Part shown: one piece after another, positions 1 through 10,153 of the stretch
How positions within the stretch are numbered: position 1 is the stretch's first letter
Layout: each line of letters starts with the position of its first letter
Assembly (NCBI RefSeq): GCF_000342045.1
Contig: NZ_AONQ01000016.1
Span: forward strand, 1 to 64,000
Origin: Paramagnetospirillum caucaseum
GTDB taxonomy: Bacteria; Pseudomonadota; Alphaproteobacteria; Rhodospirillales; Magnetospirillaceae
Length of the DNA: 64,000 bases
Direction of reading: 5' to 3'
Translations under genes and position numbers: made by a program
The notes under the pieces: generated by a model
Databases searched by the model: none
What the model was told of the DNA's origin: nothing
The model's input: the letters and a program-made list of their open reading frames with translations, nothing else

Positions 1-391
1 TCTGCGGTTCGCGCCCGGTATTGACCTGGATGAGGACGCGGGGCCGCCGGCCGCTGCGCTCCATCTCGTCGGCGACGGCGCGGGCCAGCTTGGGCCGGTC
101 GATGGTCTCGATCATGTCGAACAGGGCGACGGCGTCGCGCACCTTGTTGCTCTGCAGCGGGCCGATCAGGTGAAGTTCCAGGCCGGGAAACTCCGTCTTA
201 AGGCCAGGGAACTTGCCTTTGGCCTCCTGCACCCGGTTTTCGCCGAACACACGATGGCCGGCGGCCAGGGCTTCGCGCACCGCCTCGGCCGGATGGGTCT
301 TGCTGACCGCCACCAGGGTGACGGGACGGCCGCGGGCGGCGGCCTCGATGCGGGAGTGGACGGCGGCAAGGCCGGCGGCGACGGCGGACAA
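1..391 (-). CDS. yggS: YggS/PLPBP family pyridoxal-phosphate-binding protein (3' part missing at window edge)
   Basis: The visible 130 codons read as the N-terminal part of the YggS/PLPBP family. This is a cytosolic TIM-barrel protein that binds pyridoxal phosphate and helps keep PLP and amino-acid pools balanced; no catalytic activity is established for the family. The VAVSKTHP segment carries the expected Schiff-base lysine (about residue 31), followed by FGENRVQEA and HLIGPLQSNKV, all family hallmarks. The gene runs off the left edge. I chose the TTG at 391 because a GGAG lies 11 nt upstream and no better start exists; this start is uncertain. It is divergent from the ThiE/TenI-like gene, with only 29 nt between the two starts. 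Confidence 0.87.
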   Translation of the reverse strand, partial: MSAVAAGLAAVHSRIEAAARGRPVTLVAVSKTHPAEAVREALAAGHRVFGENRVQEAKGKFPGLKTEFPGLELHLIGPLQSNKVRDAVALFDMIETIDRPKLARAVADEMERSGRRPRVLIQVNTGREPQ

Positions 392-420
392 GGCGGGGAT
401 TTCTCCGTTAGAATGCGGCC

Positions 421-1014
421 ATGACCGTAGCAAACCGCCGCCCCCGACTCAACAAGCCCCCCCGCCTGCTGCTGGTGACCGACGACATCCGCCTGCCCGA
501 TCCCCTGGCCGCCATGGCGCGCCTGCCGCCGGGGGCGGGGGTGATCCTGCGTCATTATGCCGGTGAGCGGCGGGCCGGTCTGGCGCGCGATGTGGCCCGG
601 CTGGCCCGGCGGCGGCGGCTTGTCCTGGTGGTGGCGGGAGACTGGCGGCTGGCGGCACGGCTGGGGGCGGACGGGCTGCATCTGCCGGAGGGACTGGCCC
701 GTCATGGCCTGCTGGCCGGGGCATTGGGCTGGGTGCGGCGGCGGCGGCGCCTGCTGCTGGTGGCCTGCCACGGTATGGCGGCACTGGCGCGGGCGAGGAT
801 TCTGGACGCCGATGCCGCTCTGCTGTCGCCGGTGTTTCCCACCCGAAGCCATCCGGGCGCGGCGACCATCGGGCCGCTGCGCTTCGGCTTGTGGGTGCGC
901 CGCGCCGGCCTGCCGGTGATCGCCCTGGGCGGCATGAGCCGCCGCCGTCTGCGCCGTCTGCCCCGCGGCGCGGCGGCGGGGATGGCGGCGATCGGCTCCC
1001 TTACAAAATCCTGA
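421..1014 (+). CDS. ThiE/TenI-family thiamine phosphate synthase-like protein
   Basis: This 197-residue protein is the size of thiamine-phosphate synthase and its TenI relatives, TIM-barrel enzymes or thiazole aromatases of thiamine biosynthesis. Visible landmarks are LLLVTDD near the N-terminus, ADGLHLPE (about residues 78-85), SPVFPTRSHPGA (about 136-147, the phosphate-loop region) and VIALGGM (about 161-167). It is very rich in arginine and alanine, and the usual lysine after the PVFPT loop is not present. Function as a true ThiE is therefore not certain; a TenI-like or degenerate role is possible. Its 3' end overlaps the convergent TPR gene by 14 nt. Confidence 0.72.
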   Translation: MTVANRRPRLNKPPRLLLVTDDIRLPDPLAAMARLPPGAGVILRHYAGERRAGLARDVARLARRRRLVLVVAGDWRLAARLGADGLHLPEGLARHGLLAGALGWVRRRRRLLLVACHGMAALARARILDADAALLSPVFPTRSHPGAATIGPLRFGLWVRRAGLPVIALGGMSRRRLRRLPRGAAAGMAAIGSLTKS

Positions 1015-2527
1015 GGGCCTGGGCGATGGCGGCCGCCACCGGGCGCCAGTCACCGATGGCGGGCTGGCGGAACAGGCGTGCCGTGGGATACCAGGGGGAA
1101 TCGCTCCGCCCGTCGAGCCAGCGCCATTCCGGGTAGGCCGAGGCCATCAGCCACAGGGGACAGCCCAGCGCCCCGGCCAGATGAGCGGTCGAGGTATCCG
1201 ACGACACCACCAGGTCGCAGGCCCGCATCAGGGCGGCAGTGCCGAGAAACGCGCCGGCCGCGTCGCAATCCCCGGGCAGCGGGGTGAGGGGGAAAGGCGC
1301 CTGGCCCACCGGCCCGCCGCCGTGGACGCTGAAGAAATCCACCCGGTCGGCGACTTCCGCCAGCGGCGCCAGATGGGACAGCGGCACCGAGCGGAAGTGA
1401 TCCAGATCATAATCCGGGTTGCCCTGCCAGTTGATGGCCACCGCCAGCCGCCCAGGGCGGCGGATGCGGCGGCGCCATGCCTCCACCGCGTCGCCGGGGG
1501 CGTGGAGATAGGGGACGCGGCCGGCCCCGAACGGTTCACTCGGCCACAGCAGCAGCGGCAGGCTGGCGATACCGACCTTGTGGTCGTGATCGGGCTCCGG
1601 CGTGCCCATGGCGTGGTAATCCAGGCGGGGATGGGTGGGGAAACAGACGCGCAGCATGGCGTTCAGCCGGGCCGGCAGCGACAGAACGACGCGGGCGCCC
1701 CGCTCCAGCAAGGGCAGGACAAAGCGGATATACTGGAACGTATCGCCAGCGTATTGATCCTGGTCGATCAGGATGACGCTGCCGTCCAGCCGGTCGGGCA
1801 GTCGGGCGAAGGGGCGGTCGTGCCGGGATTCGTAATCGGCCCAGCCGATGGCGTAATCCTCCTGGCGCAGGGCGGCGAAGCCCCGGTTGAAGCGGGCCTG
1901 CTTGTTGCCGGGGGCCAGCTCCACCGCCCGGTCGAGGGCGGCGCGGGCGGCGGCAACCTCGCCCTTCAGCAGATGGGCGTTGCCGCGATTGATCCAGGCG
2001 CCCACATGGCCGGGGATTGCGGCCAGCACCTGGTGGCACAGGTCCAGCGCCTCGTCGGCCCGGCCGGCCAGATGCAGGGCCGAGGCCAGGGTGGCGGCGA
2101 TGTCGGGATGGCCGGGGGCCAGGCCCAGGGCCAGGCCCAGCTCGGCCACCGCCTCGGGATAGCGGCGGGCGGCCTGCAGCAACTCGGCCAGGGTCAGGCG
2201 GAAGGACAGATCGGCCGGCCCCGCGGCGATGGCATGGCGCAGCGAGCGTTCCGCCTCGTCCCGGTCGGCGGCGCGGCCCAGGGCCAGCAGAGCGCGGGCC
2301 AGATTGGCATGGGCGGCGGGGTTGGAGGCGTCGAGGCCGATGGCGCGGCGGATATCCCGCGCCGCCTCGTCGGGCCGGCCCAGCTGCAAACGGGCGCAAC
2401 CCAGCAGATGCCACAGCCGGGAATTTCCCGGCTCGGTCCGCAGCAGCGTCTCGGCGGTCCGGGCGGCCTCGGCCGGCCGGCCCTGGCTCATATGGAGCAC
2501 GGCCTGTTCGAAACTGGGGGCGGTCAT
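1001..2527 (-). CDS. TPR-repeat protein with C-terminal glycosyltransferase-9-like domain
   Basis: The 508-residue product has an N-terminal half (about residues 1-270) made of tetratricopeptide repeats with the alternating Ala/Gly/Leu pattern typical of that fold. The C-terminal half resembles heptosyltransferase-type (GT9, GT-B fold) domains; the SSDTSTAHLAGALGCPLW stretch near the C-terminus fits the nucleotide-sugar-binding loop of that family. Such fusions are common in alphaproteobacteria and are usually linked to surface glycosylation, but neither donor nor acceptor can be read from the sequence. It lies downstream of the porin and is separated from it by a strong terminator. Its 3' end overlaps the ThiE-like gene. 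Confidence 0.8.
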   Translation of the reverse strand: MTAPSFEQAVLHMSQGRPAEAARTAETLLRTEPGNSRLWHLLGCARLQLGRPDEAARDIRRAIGLDASNPAAHANLARALLALGRAADRDEAERSLRHAIAAGPADLSFRLTLAELLQAARRYPEAVAELGLALGLAPGHPDIAATLASALHLAGRADEALDLCHQVLAAIPGHVGAWINRGNAHLLKGEVAAARAALDRAVELAPGNKQARFNRGFAALRQEDYAIGWADYESRHDRPFARLPDRLDGSVILIDQDQYAGDTFQYIRFVLPLLERGARVVLSLPARLNAMLRVCFPTHPRLDYHAMGTPEPDHDHKVGIASLPLLLWPSEPFGAGRVPYLHAPGDAVEAWRRRIRRPGRLAVAINWQGNPDYDLDHFRSVPLSHLAPLAEVADRVDFFSVHGGGPVGQAPFPLTPLPGDCDAAGAFLGTAALMRACDLVVSSDTSTAHLAGALGCPLWLMASAYPEWRWLDGRSDSPWYPTARLFRQPAIGDWRPVAAAIAQALRIL

Positions 2528-2537
2528 GAGGGACTCA

Positions 2538-2569
2538 CAAAAAGAAAGAGGGCGGCCGAAGCCGCCCTC
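2538..2569 (-). terminator. Rho-independent terminator of the porin gene
   Basis: On the minus strand a GC-only stem with a TTCG tetraloop (2549-2569; GAGGGCGGC paired with GCCGCCCTC) is followed directly by a T-rich run (2538-2548). It lies 26 nt past the porin stop codon and just before the start of the TPR gene. It therefore ends the abundant porin transcript. Confidence 0.92.
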
Positions 2570-2594
2570 CCCATGTCGAGATGTCGACGGCCTA

Positions 2595-3881
2595 TTAGAA
2601 GGCCAGCGACAGACCGGTCATGGCAGCCCAACCGGAGTTGGAATACTGGCTGTTCACAGCGGCGGTGGCACCGGCGATGCCGTCGCGCTGGTCGCGGTAC
2701 TCGATGTAGCCGACCGAAGCCAGGACGTCCACGCCCGGGCCGAGGTTGTACTTGCCCGAAGCCTGGTAGGCGTCGATGGTGTCGTCCTTGCCGTTACGCA
2801 GGGTGGTGTTCGACAGGCCGATCACCGACGAGTGGAAGTAGGCGAAGGACACGGCGTACGGGCCGGAAGCGTACTGCAGACCCACGTCGTAGGCATAGCC
2901 GCCGAAGTCGACGTCGACGCCGGCAGCCTGGGCACCCTTGATGGTGCCGATCTGCGAGGTGCCGCTCAGAGCCGCGGCGGTGTTGCCGCCGTTGCGACGG
3001 TCATCCGAGGCGCGCTGGAACGAGCCACCCAGGGTGAAGCCGGCATAGGACAGCTGAGCGCCGTAGGACTGCTGCGTGAAGGCGTTCTCGGCCTTGTTGG
3101 CAACGGCCTTCAGATCGACCCAGACGTAGCCGGCCGAAGCCTTCACGCCCACCGGGCCGAAGGTGTTGGCGTAGAGGGCGCCGCCGCCCCAGGCCTGCAG
3201 ACGGTCGTTGCCGGTGCCACGGGAGTGGCCGCCGAGGGAGGTGCCGGTCGCGTTGCGGGCGACGTTCGGGACGTACGAGGCGCCCAGGGTCAGACCATAG
3301 AAGGACGGAGCCACGTAGGTGAGCTTCTCGGCCTTGTCGTCGCTGATGATGTTGGTGGTGTTGGACGACGAGGTGTAGCCGACGCGCTGGTTCATGCCCA
3401 TCACGGTGCCCGGACGGGAAACCGAGAAGTTGCCCAGCATCATGCCGCCTTTGGTGAAGTTGGCAGCGGCGTCAGGAGCCTGGACGTGCAGCAGCGAGGT
3501 GCCGTTGGCGTGCATGCCGGCCAGGACCTTACCGAAGCCGCCTTCGATCCACGAATAGGCGTTGTCGATGCCGTCGGTGACGCCATCGGAGTGGCCGCCG
3601 GCTTCCATGGTGATCACGACGCCGACCTTCAGGCCGTTGTCCAGGGCGGTGCTGCCCTTGAAGTGGATCTCGTTGTCGCCCTTGACGTCGGCGTTCGAGC
3701 GATAGCTGGCGGCGGCCAGGCCGGCCTGCTCCTGGAAGGAGTCGTCCTGCCACACACCGACAACCCACCACTTGGAGTAGCCGCTGATGTCCAGCTTGAT
3801 CTTCTCAGCGGCGGAAGCGGCGCCGGCGCTCATCATGCCGGCGGCGACCAGCGCGGTGCTGGCGAAAAGAATCTTCTTCAT
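2595..3881 (-). CDS. Outer-membrane porin, gram-negative type
   Basis: This 428-residue protein has a clear Sec signal peptide (MKKILFASTALVAAG..., cleavage after ASA at about residue 24). A long alternating beta-strand-like sequence follows, ending in the C-terminal phenylalanine (LSLAF) that marks outer-membrane barrels. It should form a general diffusion channel, probably a trimer. The start at 3881 is fixed by the signal peptide and by an AAGAGGAGA ribosome-binding site just upstream; the reading frame stays open farther upstream, but that part is not coding. A strong terminator follows. Codon use is more biased and GC somewhat lower than in the neighbours, as expected for a highly expressed gene. 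Confidence 0.93.
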   Translation of the reverse strand: MKKILFASTALVAAGMMSAGAASAAEKIKLDISGYSKWWVVGVWQDDSFQEQAGLAAASYRSNADVKGDNEIHFKGSTALDNGLKVGVVITMEAGGHSDGVTDGIDNAYSWIEGGFGKVLAGMHANGTSLLHVQAPDAAANFTKGGMMLGNFSVSRPGTVMGMNQRVGYTSSSNTTNIISDDKAEKLTYVAPSFYGLTLGASYVPNVARNATGTSLGGHSRGTGNDRLQAWGGGALYANTFGPVGVKASAGYVWVDLKAVANKAENAFTQQSYGAQLSYAGFTLGGSFQRASDDRRNGGNTAAALSGTSQIGTIKGAQAAGVDVDFGGYAYDVGLQYASGPYAVSFAYFHSSVIGLSNTTLRNGKDDTIDAYQASGKYNLGPGVDVLASVGYIEYRDQRDGIAGATAAVNSQYSNSGWAAMTGLSLAF

Positions 3882-4196
3882 GGTATCTCCTCTTCTTTGG
3901 CCTTGCGACGACGACCCCCAATGGCCGCACCCGCTATCCAAATGAATGAACGAACGGTCGACATCACGCCATGGCCGGCGGCGACAGTCAAGCAAGGCGG
4001 GGCGGTGTCTGTATCGAAAACTCCGCACTGTGGCATCGATGCAACACAGGGGGGTGTCCGGGAGCATCCGGCGTTACCGCTTGCAGGGTGGGCGCCTCTC
4101 GTAGCATTCTTGCCTGTCGCGACGGCGGGAGCCTGCCGTCGGAGGATTTTCGCGTGCCAACAGGCCGCGCATCGGTGCGGCGGGGTGAAGACGGTG
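3882..4196. other. Divergent intergenic region between porin and DUF3576-type lipoprotein
   Basis: This 315-bp gap separates two divergent genes, so it must hold at least the porin promoter (minus strand) and probably one for the lipoprotein. On the minus strand, TTGACT near 4000 could serve as a -35 element, but no convincing -10 box follows. I see no inverted repeat, riboswitch or small gene here. Confidence 0.5.
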
Positions 4197-4745
4197 ATGA
4201 CGAGGAAGATTTCGGTGGGCGGGAAAATGTCGGTGAAGGGCCTGGGCGCCCTGGTGCTGGTCGGCGCGGCCCTGGTGCTGGCAGCCTGCGATCAGGGTCA
4301 GGCGGTCTACCCGACCAAGGAGAAGGGCGACGCCGCCCCGCGCATGTCCAACGAGAAGCGCGAGACCATCTTCGGGCCGGAAGGCCTGTTCGGCAAGAGC
4401 AAGTCGGATAACGAAGGGGTGGGCATCGGCGTCAACGCCTTCCTGTGGCGGGCGTCGCTCGATACCGTTTCCTTCATGCCGATCACCACGGCCGACGCCT
4501 TCGGCGGCACCATCATCACCGATTGGTACCAGCTGCCCGAGACGCCCAGCGAGCGCTACAAGGTCAACGTCTTCATCCTCGACCGGACGCTGCGCGCCGA
4601 CGGCGTCAAGGTCTCGCTGTTCAAGCAGGTCCGCGATGGCACCGGCAACTGGGTCGATGTGCGCGTCGATCCCAAGATGGTCGTCGACCTGGAAAACTCG
4701 ATCCTGACCCGGGCGCGCCAGCTCCGGGTCGTTTCGACCGAATAG
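4197..4745 (+). CDS. DUF3576-type outer-membrane lipoprotein
   Basis: This lipoprotein of about 182 residues carries a hydrophobic signal ending in LVLAAC, a good lipobox with the lipidated cysteine at about residue 31 from this start. The mature part ([27 protein letters not shown]) matches the DUF3576 family, short alphaproteobacterial lipoproteins of unknown function. An alternative ATG at 4227 would give a more usual 20-residue signal peptide; neither start has a strong ribosome-binding site. It precedes leuS by 70 nt in the same direction and may share its transcript. Confidence 0.82.
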   Translation: MTRKISVGGKMSVKGLGALVLVGAALVLAACDQGQAVYPTKEKGDAAPRMSNEKRETIFGPEGLFGKSKSDNEGVGIGVNAFLWRASLDTVSFMPITTADAFGGTIITDWYQLPETPSERYKVNVFILDRTLRADGVKVSLFKQVRDGTGNWVDVRVDPKMVVDLENSILTRARQLRVVSTE

Positions 4746-4815
4746 AGCCGGTTCCCGGGCGGCGATGCCGCCCGGCGGCAACCGAGACATCCCACCAGCA
4801 GCAATGGACAGACCC

Positions 4816-7404
4816 ATGTCGCGCCCGGAAGGCATCAGCGGCGACCGCTACAACGTCAAGGAAACCGAAGCCCGCTGGCAGAAGGCCTGGGAAGAGAAGC
4901 GCTGCTTCGAGGCCGAGATCGCGCCGGGCAAGCCCAAATATTACGTGCTGGAGATGTTCCCCTATCCGTCGGGGCGCATCCATATGGGCCATGTGCGCAA
5001 CTACACCCTGGGCGACGTGGTGGCGCGCTACAAGCGGGCCAGGGGCTTCAACGTCCTGCACCCCATGGGTTGGGACGCCTTCGGCCTGCCCGCCGAGAAC
5101 GCCGCCATCTCCAACAACGTCCATCCCGCCAAGTGGACGCGCGAGAATATCGCCGCCATGCGCGAGCAGCTGAAGTCCATGGGCCTGTCCTATGACTGGC
5201 GGCGCGAGGTGGCCACCTGCGAGCCCGAATACTACCGCCACGAACAGAAGATGTTCCTGGACTTCCTCAAGGCCGGGCTGGTCTACCGCAAGGAATCCTG
5301 GGTCAATTGGGACCCGGTGGAAAACACCGTGCTGGCCAACGAACAGGTGATCGACGGCCGCGGCTGGCGTTCCGGCGCCCTGGTGGAGAAGCGCCTGCTC
5401 TCCCAGTGGTTCCTCAAGATCACCCATTACGCCCAGGACCTGCTCGACAGTCTGGCGACGCTGGAGCGCTGGCCCGAGCGGGTGCGCCTGATGCAGGAGA
5501 ACTGGATCGGCCGCTCCGAGGGCGCCCGGCTGATGTTCGACCTGGCGGGACGGGCGGATAAGCTGGAGGTCTTCACCACCCGCCCCGACACCCTGTTCGG
5601 CGCCAAGTTCGTCGCCATCGCCGCCAACCATCCCCTGGCCGGCGAGCTGGCGGCCGCCAATCCGGCCCTGGCCGGGTTCGTGGCCGAATGCAACCGCATG
5701 GGCACCTCGGAAGCGGCCATCGAGACCGCCGAGAAGAAGGGCTTCGATACCGGTCTCAAGGCCGTGCATCCCTTCGATCCCACCTGGACGCTGCCCATCT
5801 ACGTGGCCAATTTCGTGCTGATGGATTACGGCTCGGGCGCCATCTTCGGCTGCCCGGCCCATGACCAGCGCGACCTCGACTTCGCCAACAAGTACGGCCT
5901 GGGCTGGACCCAGGTGGTGGAGCCCGCTTCCGACAAAGAGGCGGTGCTGGCCGCCATCGCCAAGGGCGAGGCCTATGCCGGCGACGGCAAGGCGGTCAAT
6001 TCGAAATTCCTCGACGGGCTGGCGGTGGACGAGGCCAAGGCCGAGGCCATCCGCCGCATCGAGGAGATGGGCCGCGGCGAGCGCACCATCAACTACCGCC
6101 TGCGCGACTGGGGCGTGTCGCGCCAGCGCTATTGGGGCTGTCCCATCCCGGTGATTCACTGCGAGTCCTGCGGCACCGTGCCGGTGCCGGCCGAGCAGCT
6201 GCCGGTGGTGCTGCCCGAGGATGTCGGCTTCGACAGGCCGGGCAACCCGCTCGACCACCATCCCACCTGGAAGCACGTGGACTGCCCGTGCTGCGGCAAG
6301 CCGGCCCGGCGCGAGACCGACACCTTCGACACCTTCTTCGAATCCAGCTGGTACTTCGCCCGCTACACCTCGCCCGACCGGTCCGACGTGGCCTTCGACC
6401 GGGCGGCGGCGGATTACTGGATGAGCGTCGATCAATATATCGGCGGCATCGAGCACGCGGTGCTGCACCTGCTGTATTCCCGTTTCTTCACCCGGGCGCT
6501 CAAGGATTGCGGCTACCTGAACGTCAAGGAGCCCTTCGCCGGCCTGTTGACCCAGGGCATGATCTGCCACGAGACCTACAAATCCGAGGACGGCGCCTGG
6601 CTGTTCCCCACCGAGGTGGTTCCCGGTCCCGACGGCACGCTGGTGCACGCCGAGACGGGCGCCCCGGTCGCCGGCGGCCGCTCCGAGAAGATGAGCAAGT
6701 CCAAGAAGAACGTGGTCGATCCCGCCGGCATCATCGACGGCTACGGCGCCGACACCGCGCGGCTGTTCATGCTGTCGGATTCTCCGCCCGAGCGCGACCT
6801 GGACTGGACCGAGGCCGGCATCGACGGGGCCTGGCGCTACGTCAACCGGCTGTGGCGCATGGTCGCCGTCGCCGAGCTGCCGCCCGCCGGCACGCCCATG
6901 CCCGAGCTGTCGCCCGAGACCGTCAAGATCCGCCGCCTGCTGCACAAGACCATCGCCCAGGTGGGCGAGGATCTCGAGCGCTTCCACTTCAACAAGGCGG
7001 TGGCCCGCATCCGCGAGATGACCAACGGCCTGGGCGAATTGCCAGCCGGCGATGCCGGGGCCGCCTGGGTGCTGCGCGAGGGACTGGAGGCCACCGCCCG
7101 GCTGGTCGGGCCGATGATGCCCCATCTGGCCGAGGAGATGTGGCTGGCCCTGGGCGGGTCGGGCCTGCTGGCCGAGGCCGCCTGGCCGGTGGCCGATCCC
7201 GCTTTGCTGGTCGAGGACAGCGTCACCGTGGCCGTCCAGGTCAACGGCAAGCTGCGCGCTACCATCGAACTGCCCAAGGACGCCGATGCCGCCCTGGCGG
7301 AGCAGACGGCGCTTGCGCAACCCCCGGTGATTTCGGCAATGTCGGGAAAACCCGCGCGCAAGGTCGTGGTCGTGCCCAATCGGATCGTCAATGTGGTGGT
7401 CTAG
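4816..7404 (+). CDS. leuS: Leucyl-tRNA synthetase
   Basis: This class I aminoacyl-tRNA synthetase attaches leucine to tRNA-Leu in the cytosol. At 862 residues it has the normal bacterial length. The HIGH-type motif reads HMGH (residues 56-59) within [14 protein letters not shown]. The CP1 editing domain shows [10 protein letters not shown], and the KMSKS loop is intact (about residues 625-629). The start at 4816 was chosen because family proteins begin close to the RYNVKETE segment; ATG at 4804 or 4765 is possible and no ribosome-binding site decides between them. The stop overlaps the start of lptE by 14 nt. Confidence 0.97.
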   Translation: MSRPEGISGDRYNVKETEARWQKAWEEKRCFEAEIAPGKPKYYVLEMFPYPSGRIHMGHVRNYTLGDVVARYKRARGFNVLHPMGWDAFGLPAENAAISNNVHPAKWTRENIAAMREQLKSMGLSYDWRREVATCEPEYYRHEQKMFLDFLKAGLVYRKESWVNWDPVENTVLANEQVIDGRGWRSGALVEKRLLSQWFLKITHYAQDLLDSLATLERWPERVRLMQENWIGRSEGARLMFDLAGRADKLEVFTTRPDTLFGAKFVAIAANHPLAGELAAANPALAGFVAECNRMGTSEAAIETAEKKGFDTGLKAVHPFDPTWTLPIYVANFVLMDYGSGAIFGCPAHDQRDLDFANKYGLGWTQVVEPASDKEAVLAAIAKGEAYAGDGKAVNSKFLDGLAVDEAKAEAIRRIEEMGRGERTINYRLRDWGVSRQRYWGCPIPVIHCESCGTVPVPAEQLPVVLPEDVGFDRPGNPLDHHPTWKHVDCPCCGKPARRETDTFDTFFESSWYFARYTSPDRSDVAFDRAAADYWMSVDQYIGGIEHAVLHLLYSRFFTRALKDCGYLNVKEPFAGLLTQGMICHETYKSEDGAWLFPTEVVPGPDGTLVHAETGAPVAGGRSEKMSKSKKNVVDPAGIIDGYGADTARLFMLSDSPPERDLDWTEAGIDGAWRYVNRLWRMVAVAELPPAGTPMPELSPETVKIRRLLHKTIAQVGEDLERFHFNKAVARIREMTNGLGELPAGDAGAAWVLREGLEATARLVGPMMPHLAEEMWLALGGSGLLAEAAWPVADPALLVEDSVTVAVQVNGKLRATIELPKDADAALAEQTALAQPPVISAMSGKPARKVVVVPNRIVNVVV

Positions 7405-7963
7405 AGCGCTTCTTCTCTTCGCTGTTCTGGCGCTGGGCCCGGCGGGCTGCGGCTTCAAGCCCATGTACGGCGCGCCGTCCGGCGCCGCGTCGGGCATCGA
7501 CGCCAATCTGGCCGCCATCCGTATCGAGCCGATCAAGGACCGGATCGGCCAGCAATTGCGCAACGGCCTGCTGCAGCGCCTGTCACCGCGGGGCGAGGCC
7601 GCCGACTATGCCTACAGCCTGAAGGTCGTGCTGAGCGAAGGCGTCAGCAATCTCGGGTTCCGCAAGGATACCTACGCCACCGTCGCCAACCTGAGCATGT
7701 CCGCCCAGATCCAGCTGAGCGGCGATAATGCGACGATCCTGGGGGAGACGGTCACCACCACCGTCTATTTCGACCATCTGGGACCGCGCTACGCCAGCGT
7801 CGCCACCGAGCGCGACGCCCAGGAACGGGCCCTCAACCAGCTGGCCGACGATATCCGCAACCGCATCGCGGTAGCGCTTCAGCGCTACCAGGCCAATCCC
7901 AACGACGAGCGCTACCGCCGCCGTTCCCTGTTCGGCGGCGAAGGCGGCGAGGGCCGGCGGTGA
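7391..7963 (+). CDS. lptE: LPS-assembly lipoprotein LptE
   Basis: This 190-residue lipoprotein has a short hydrophobic signal and a lipobox LGPAGC, with the cysteine at about residue 20. The GCGFKPMYG start of the mature part is typical of alphaproteobacterial LptE, the plug of the LptD translocon that inserts LPS into the outer leaflet. The order leuS-lptE-holA is a widely conserved arrangement and strongly supports the call. It overlaps leuS by 14 nt and holA by 4 nt (GTGA), so translation is probably coupled. Confidence 0.92.
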   Translation: MWWSRALLLFAVLALGPAGCGFKPMYGAPSGAASGIDANLAAIRIEPIKDRIGQQLRNGLLQRLSPRGEAADYAYSLKVVLSEGVSNLGFRKDTYATVANLSMSAQIQLSGDNATILGETVTTTVYFDHLGPRYASVATERDAQERALNQLADDIRNRIAVALQRYQANPNDERYRRRSLFGGEGGEGRR

Positions 7964-8982
7964 AGCTGAGCGGGTCGCGGGCCGAGGCGTTTCTCAAGGC
8001 GCCGGACCCGTCCGTCCGCGCCGTCCTGGTGTTCGGTCCCGATCTGGGGCTGGTGCGCGAACGGGTGCAGCGGCTGATCCGCTCCGTGGTGCCCGATGCC
8101 GCCGATCCCTTCCGGGTGGCCGAGCTGACGCCGGCCGCCCTGAAGGAGGTTCCCTCCCGTCTGGCCGACGAGGCCGCTTCCATGGCGCTGGGCGGCGGAC
8201 GGCGGGTGGTGGTGCTGCGTGACGCCGGCGACGGCCAGAGCGGCGCGGCGTCCTCGTTCCTGGCGCGGCCCATGGGCGACGCCCTGGTGGTGATCGAAGG
8301 CGGCGAACTGGGGCCGCGCTCCAGCTTGCGCAAGCTGTTCGAGGGTGCCGACAATGCCGCCGCCCTGGCCTGCTACGGCGACGAGGGCGGCTCGCTGGCC
8401 GGGGTGATCCAGGAGGAGCTGAAGGCCGCCGGGCTGATGGCCGAACCGGACGCCATGGCCTATCTGACCGAACATCTGGGCGGCGACCGCCGCCTGACCC
8501 GCGCCGAGCTGGGCAAACTGGCCCTTTACATGGGCGGGCCGGGGCGGGTGGGCCTCGAGGATGCCGTCGCCTGCATCGGCGACACCGCCGCCTTGGGGCT
8601 GGACGATCTGGCCCTGGCCACCGCCGAGGGCGACCATGCCGGGGCGCAGCGGGTGCTGGACCGCCTGCTGCGCGAGGGCGGCCAGCCGGTGGGCATGCTG
8701 CGCTCGGTGGCCCGGCACTTCCAGCGCCTGCATCTGGCCGCCGGATTGATGGCCCAGGGCAAGTCCACCGATCAGGCCATGGCCGCCCTGAAGCCGCCGG
8801 TGATCTTCAAGGCCGCCGAGCGCTTCAGGCGCCAGCTGTCGCGCTGGCCCGCCGACCGGCTGGGCAAGGCGTTGGACCTGCTGACCGAGGCCGAGGTGGA
8901 TTGCAAGACCACCGGCATGCCGGCCGCCGAGATCGCCTCGCGCGCCCTGATGATGATCGCCCGGGCGGCGGCGAGGCGCTGA
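7960..8982 (+). CDS. holA: DNA polymerase III delta subunit
   Basis: The 340-residue protein is the expected size for HolA, the clamp-loader subunit that opens the beta clamp. The N-terminus (VFGPDLGLVRERV) fits the family's P-loop-like region, which in delta does not hydrolyse ATP. The C-terminal third has the helical collar pattern (ADRLGKALDLLTEAEVDCKT). It starts at GTG 7960 overlapping the lptE stop by 4 nt, and its stop overlaps the next ATG (TGATG). The syntenic position after leuS-lptE supports the assignment. Confidence 0.92.
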   Translation: MKLSGSRAEAFLKAPDPSVRAVLVFGPDLGLVRERVQRLIRSVVPDAADPFRVAELTPAALKEVPSRLADEAASMALGGGRRVVVLRDAGDGQSGAASSFLARPMGDALVVIEGGELGPRSSLRKLFEGADNAAALACYGDEGGSLAGVIQEELKAAGLMAEPDAMAYLTEHLGGDRRLTRAELGKLALYMGGPGRVGLEDAVACIGDTAALGLDDLALATAEGDHAGAQRVLDRLLREGGQPVGMLRSVARHFQRLHLAAGLMAQGKSTDQAMAALKPPVIFKAAERFRRQLSRWPADRLGKALDLLTEAEVDCKTTGMPAAEIASRALMMIARAAARR

Positions 8983-10037
8983 TGGCCGGCCGCACCTCCC
9001 TCGGGCGCCTGATCGCCGTCAACCTGGGGATTCTCCTGGCCGGCCTGGTGATCGCCGAACTGGCGTTCGGCAGCTGGCTGTTCGGCCCCGGCTGGGGAAC
9101 CATGAACATTCCCCGCGACGTCCGCCGGATCTTCGACGTCAGCGGCCTGTACGGCGGACCCAAGGACGCTGTCTACAGCCGCGACCGCTGGGGTCTGCGG
9201 GGTGTCTACGAGGACCCCGGCGCCATCGACGTCCTGACCATCGGCGGCTCGACCACCGACCAGCGCTTCATCGGCGACGGCCAGACCTGGCAGGATTACC
9301 TGTCCCAGGATCTGGGCGGCCGGGTGGTGGTCAATGCCGGTATCGACGGCCAGTCGACGCTCGGCCATCTGCGGGCCTTCGACCGCTGGCTGTCGCAGAT
9401 TCCCGGCCTGAAGCCCCGTTTCGTCCTGGCCTATATCGGGGTCAACGACGCCCACCTGCAGGGCCAGCAGCAATGGGACGACATGGCGTCGCCCTCCGTC
9501 TGGCGCCGGGCCGGGCGCTACGTCGCCAACCATTCGGCCCTGGTGCAGGTGGCGACCACCATCCAGGGGACGCTGAAGGCCCGCAAGGCCCATGTGGTGC
9601 ATGGCGGGACCGAGGTGGCGCGCGGCCCGTGGGTGGCGGGCCGGCCGCCCGATCCGGCGCAGGCGGCGGATGCCGCCTTGGTCGAGGCCTACGGTCAGCG
9701 GGTCACCGCTTTGATCGCCCGCATCCGGGCCGCCGGAGCCCAGGCGATCATCGTCACCCAGAGCCGCTCCGACTACCGGGTGGGCGCGGCCGGCCAGCCC
9801 CTGGGGCGGGGGATGGCCCCGGATTCCGTGAATTTCGGCTCGTGGGCCATGCAGACCGCCTTCAACCGCCGCGCCATGGCGGCCTGCGCCGAGGCGGGGG
9901 CGGTCTGTCTCGACCTGGGCCGCGACCTGGCCTTCGAGGACGGCGACTTCTACGACTGGGTCCACACCACGCCGGCGGGCAATCGCCGCATCGCCCAGTG
10001 GCTGGCCCCCCGCCTGGCGCCGGTACTGGCGCAATAA
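8982..10037 (+). CDS. Membrane-anchored SGNH/GDSL-family hydrolase-like protein
   Basis: The 351-residue product begins with one hydrophobic segment (about residues 8-28), suggesting an inner-membrane anchor with a periplasmic domain. SGNH landmarks are visible: TIGGSTTD (block I, serine nucleophile), YIGVNDAH (block III, GxND) and DWVHTTPAGN near the C-terminus (block V, the D-x-x-H dyad). The family comprises esterases and acyl-group hydrolases; related anchored forms act on acetylated exopolysaccharides, so a glycan deacetylase is possible, though the substrate is unknown. It is coupled to holA through a TGATG overlap. The open frame extends upstream to 8901, but that part overlaps holA. 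Confidence 0.8.
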   Translation: MAGRTSLGRLIAVNLGILLAGLVIAELAFGSWLFGPGWGTMNIPRDVRRIFDVSGLYGGPKDAVYSRDRWGLRGVYEDPGAIDVLTIGGSTTDQRFIGDGQTWQDYLSQDLGGRVVVNAGIDGQSTLGHLRAFDRWLSQIPGLKPRFVLAYIGVNDAHLQGQQQWDDMASPSVWRRAGRYVANHSALVQVATTIQGTLKARKAHVVHGGTEVARGPWVAGRPPDPAQAADAALVEAYGQRVTALIARIRAAGAQAIIVTQSRSDYRVGAAGQPLGRGMAPDSVNFGSWAMQTAFNRRAMAACAEAGAVCLDLGRDLAFEDGDFYDWVHTTPAGNRRIAQWLAPRLAPVLAQ

Positions 10038-10153
10038 TCCGCTGAGTCCTGATACTATTCGACGATATCTCCGTCTTGTACAAAGTGGAGATCGCCCCCA
10101 TTCTTCCTGGGATAAGGCATGCACAGACATTGCCGGATCAAGGGGGGTGGGCC

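Noticed and set aside
2229..4196. Upstream extension of the DUF3576-type lipoprotein frame across the porin
   Set aside because: It is antisense to the porin and would bury the lipoprotein signal peptide in the middle of the protein.
4621..7563. Long antisense open frame (980 codons) opposite leuS
   Set aside because: leuS on the + strand is certain (HMGH, KMSKS motifs). The antisense translation is rich in Gly/His/Gln without any motif, as expected in GC-rich DNA.
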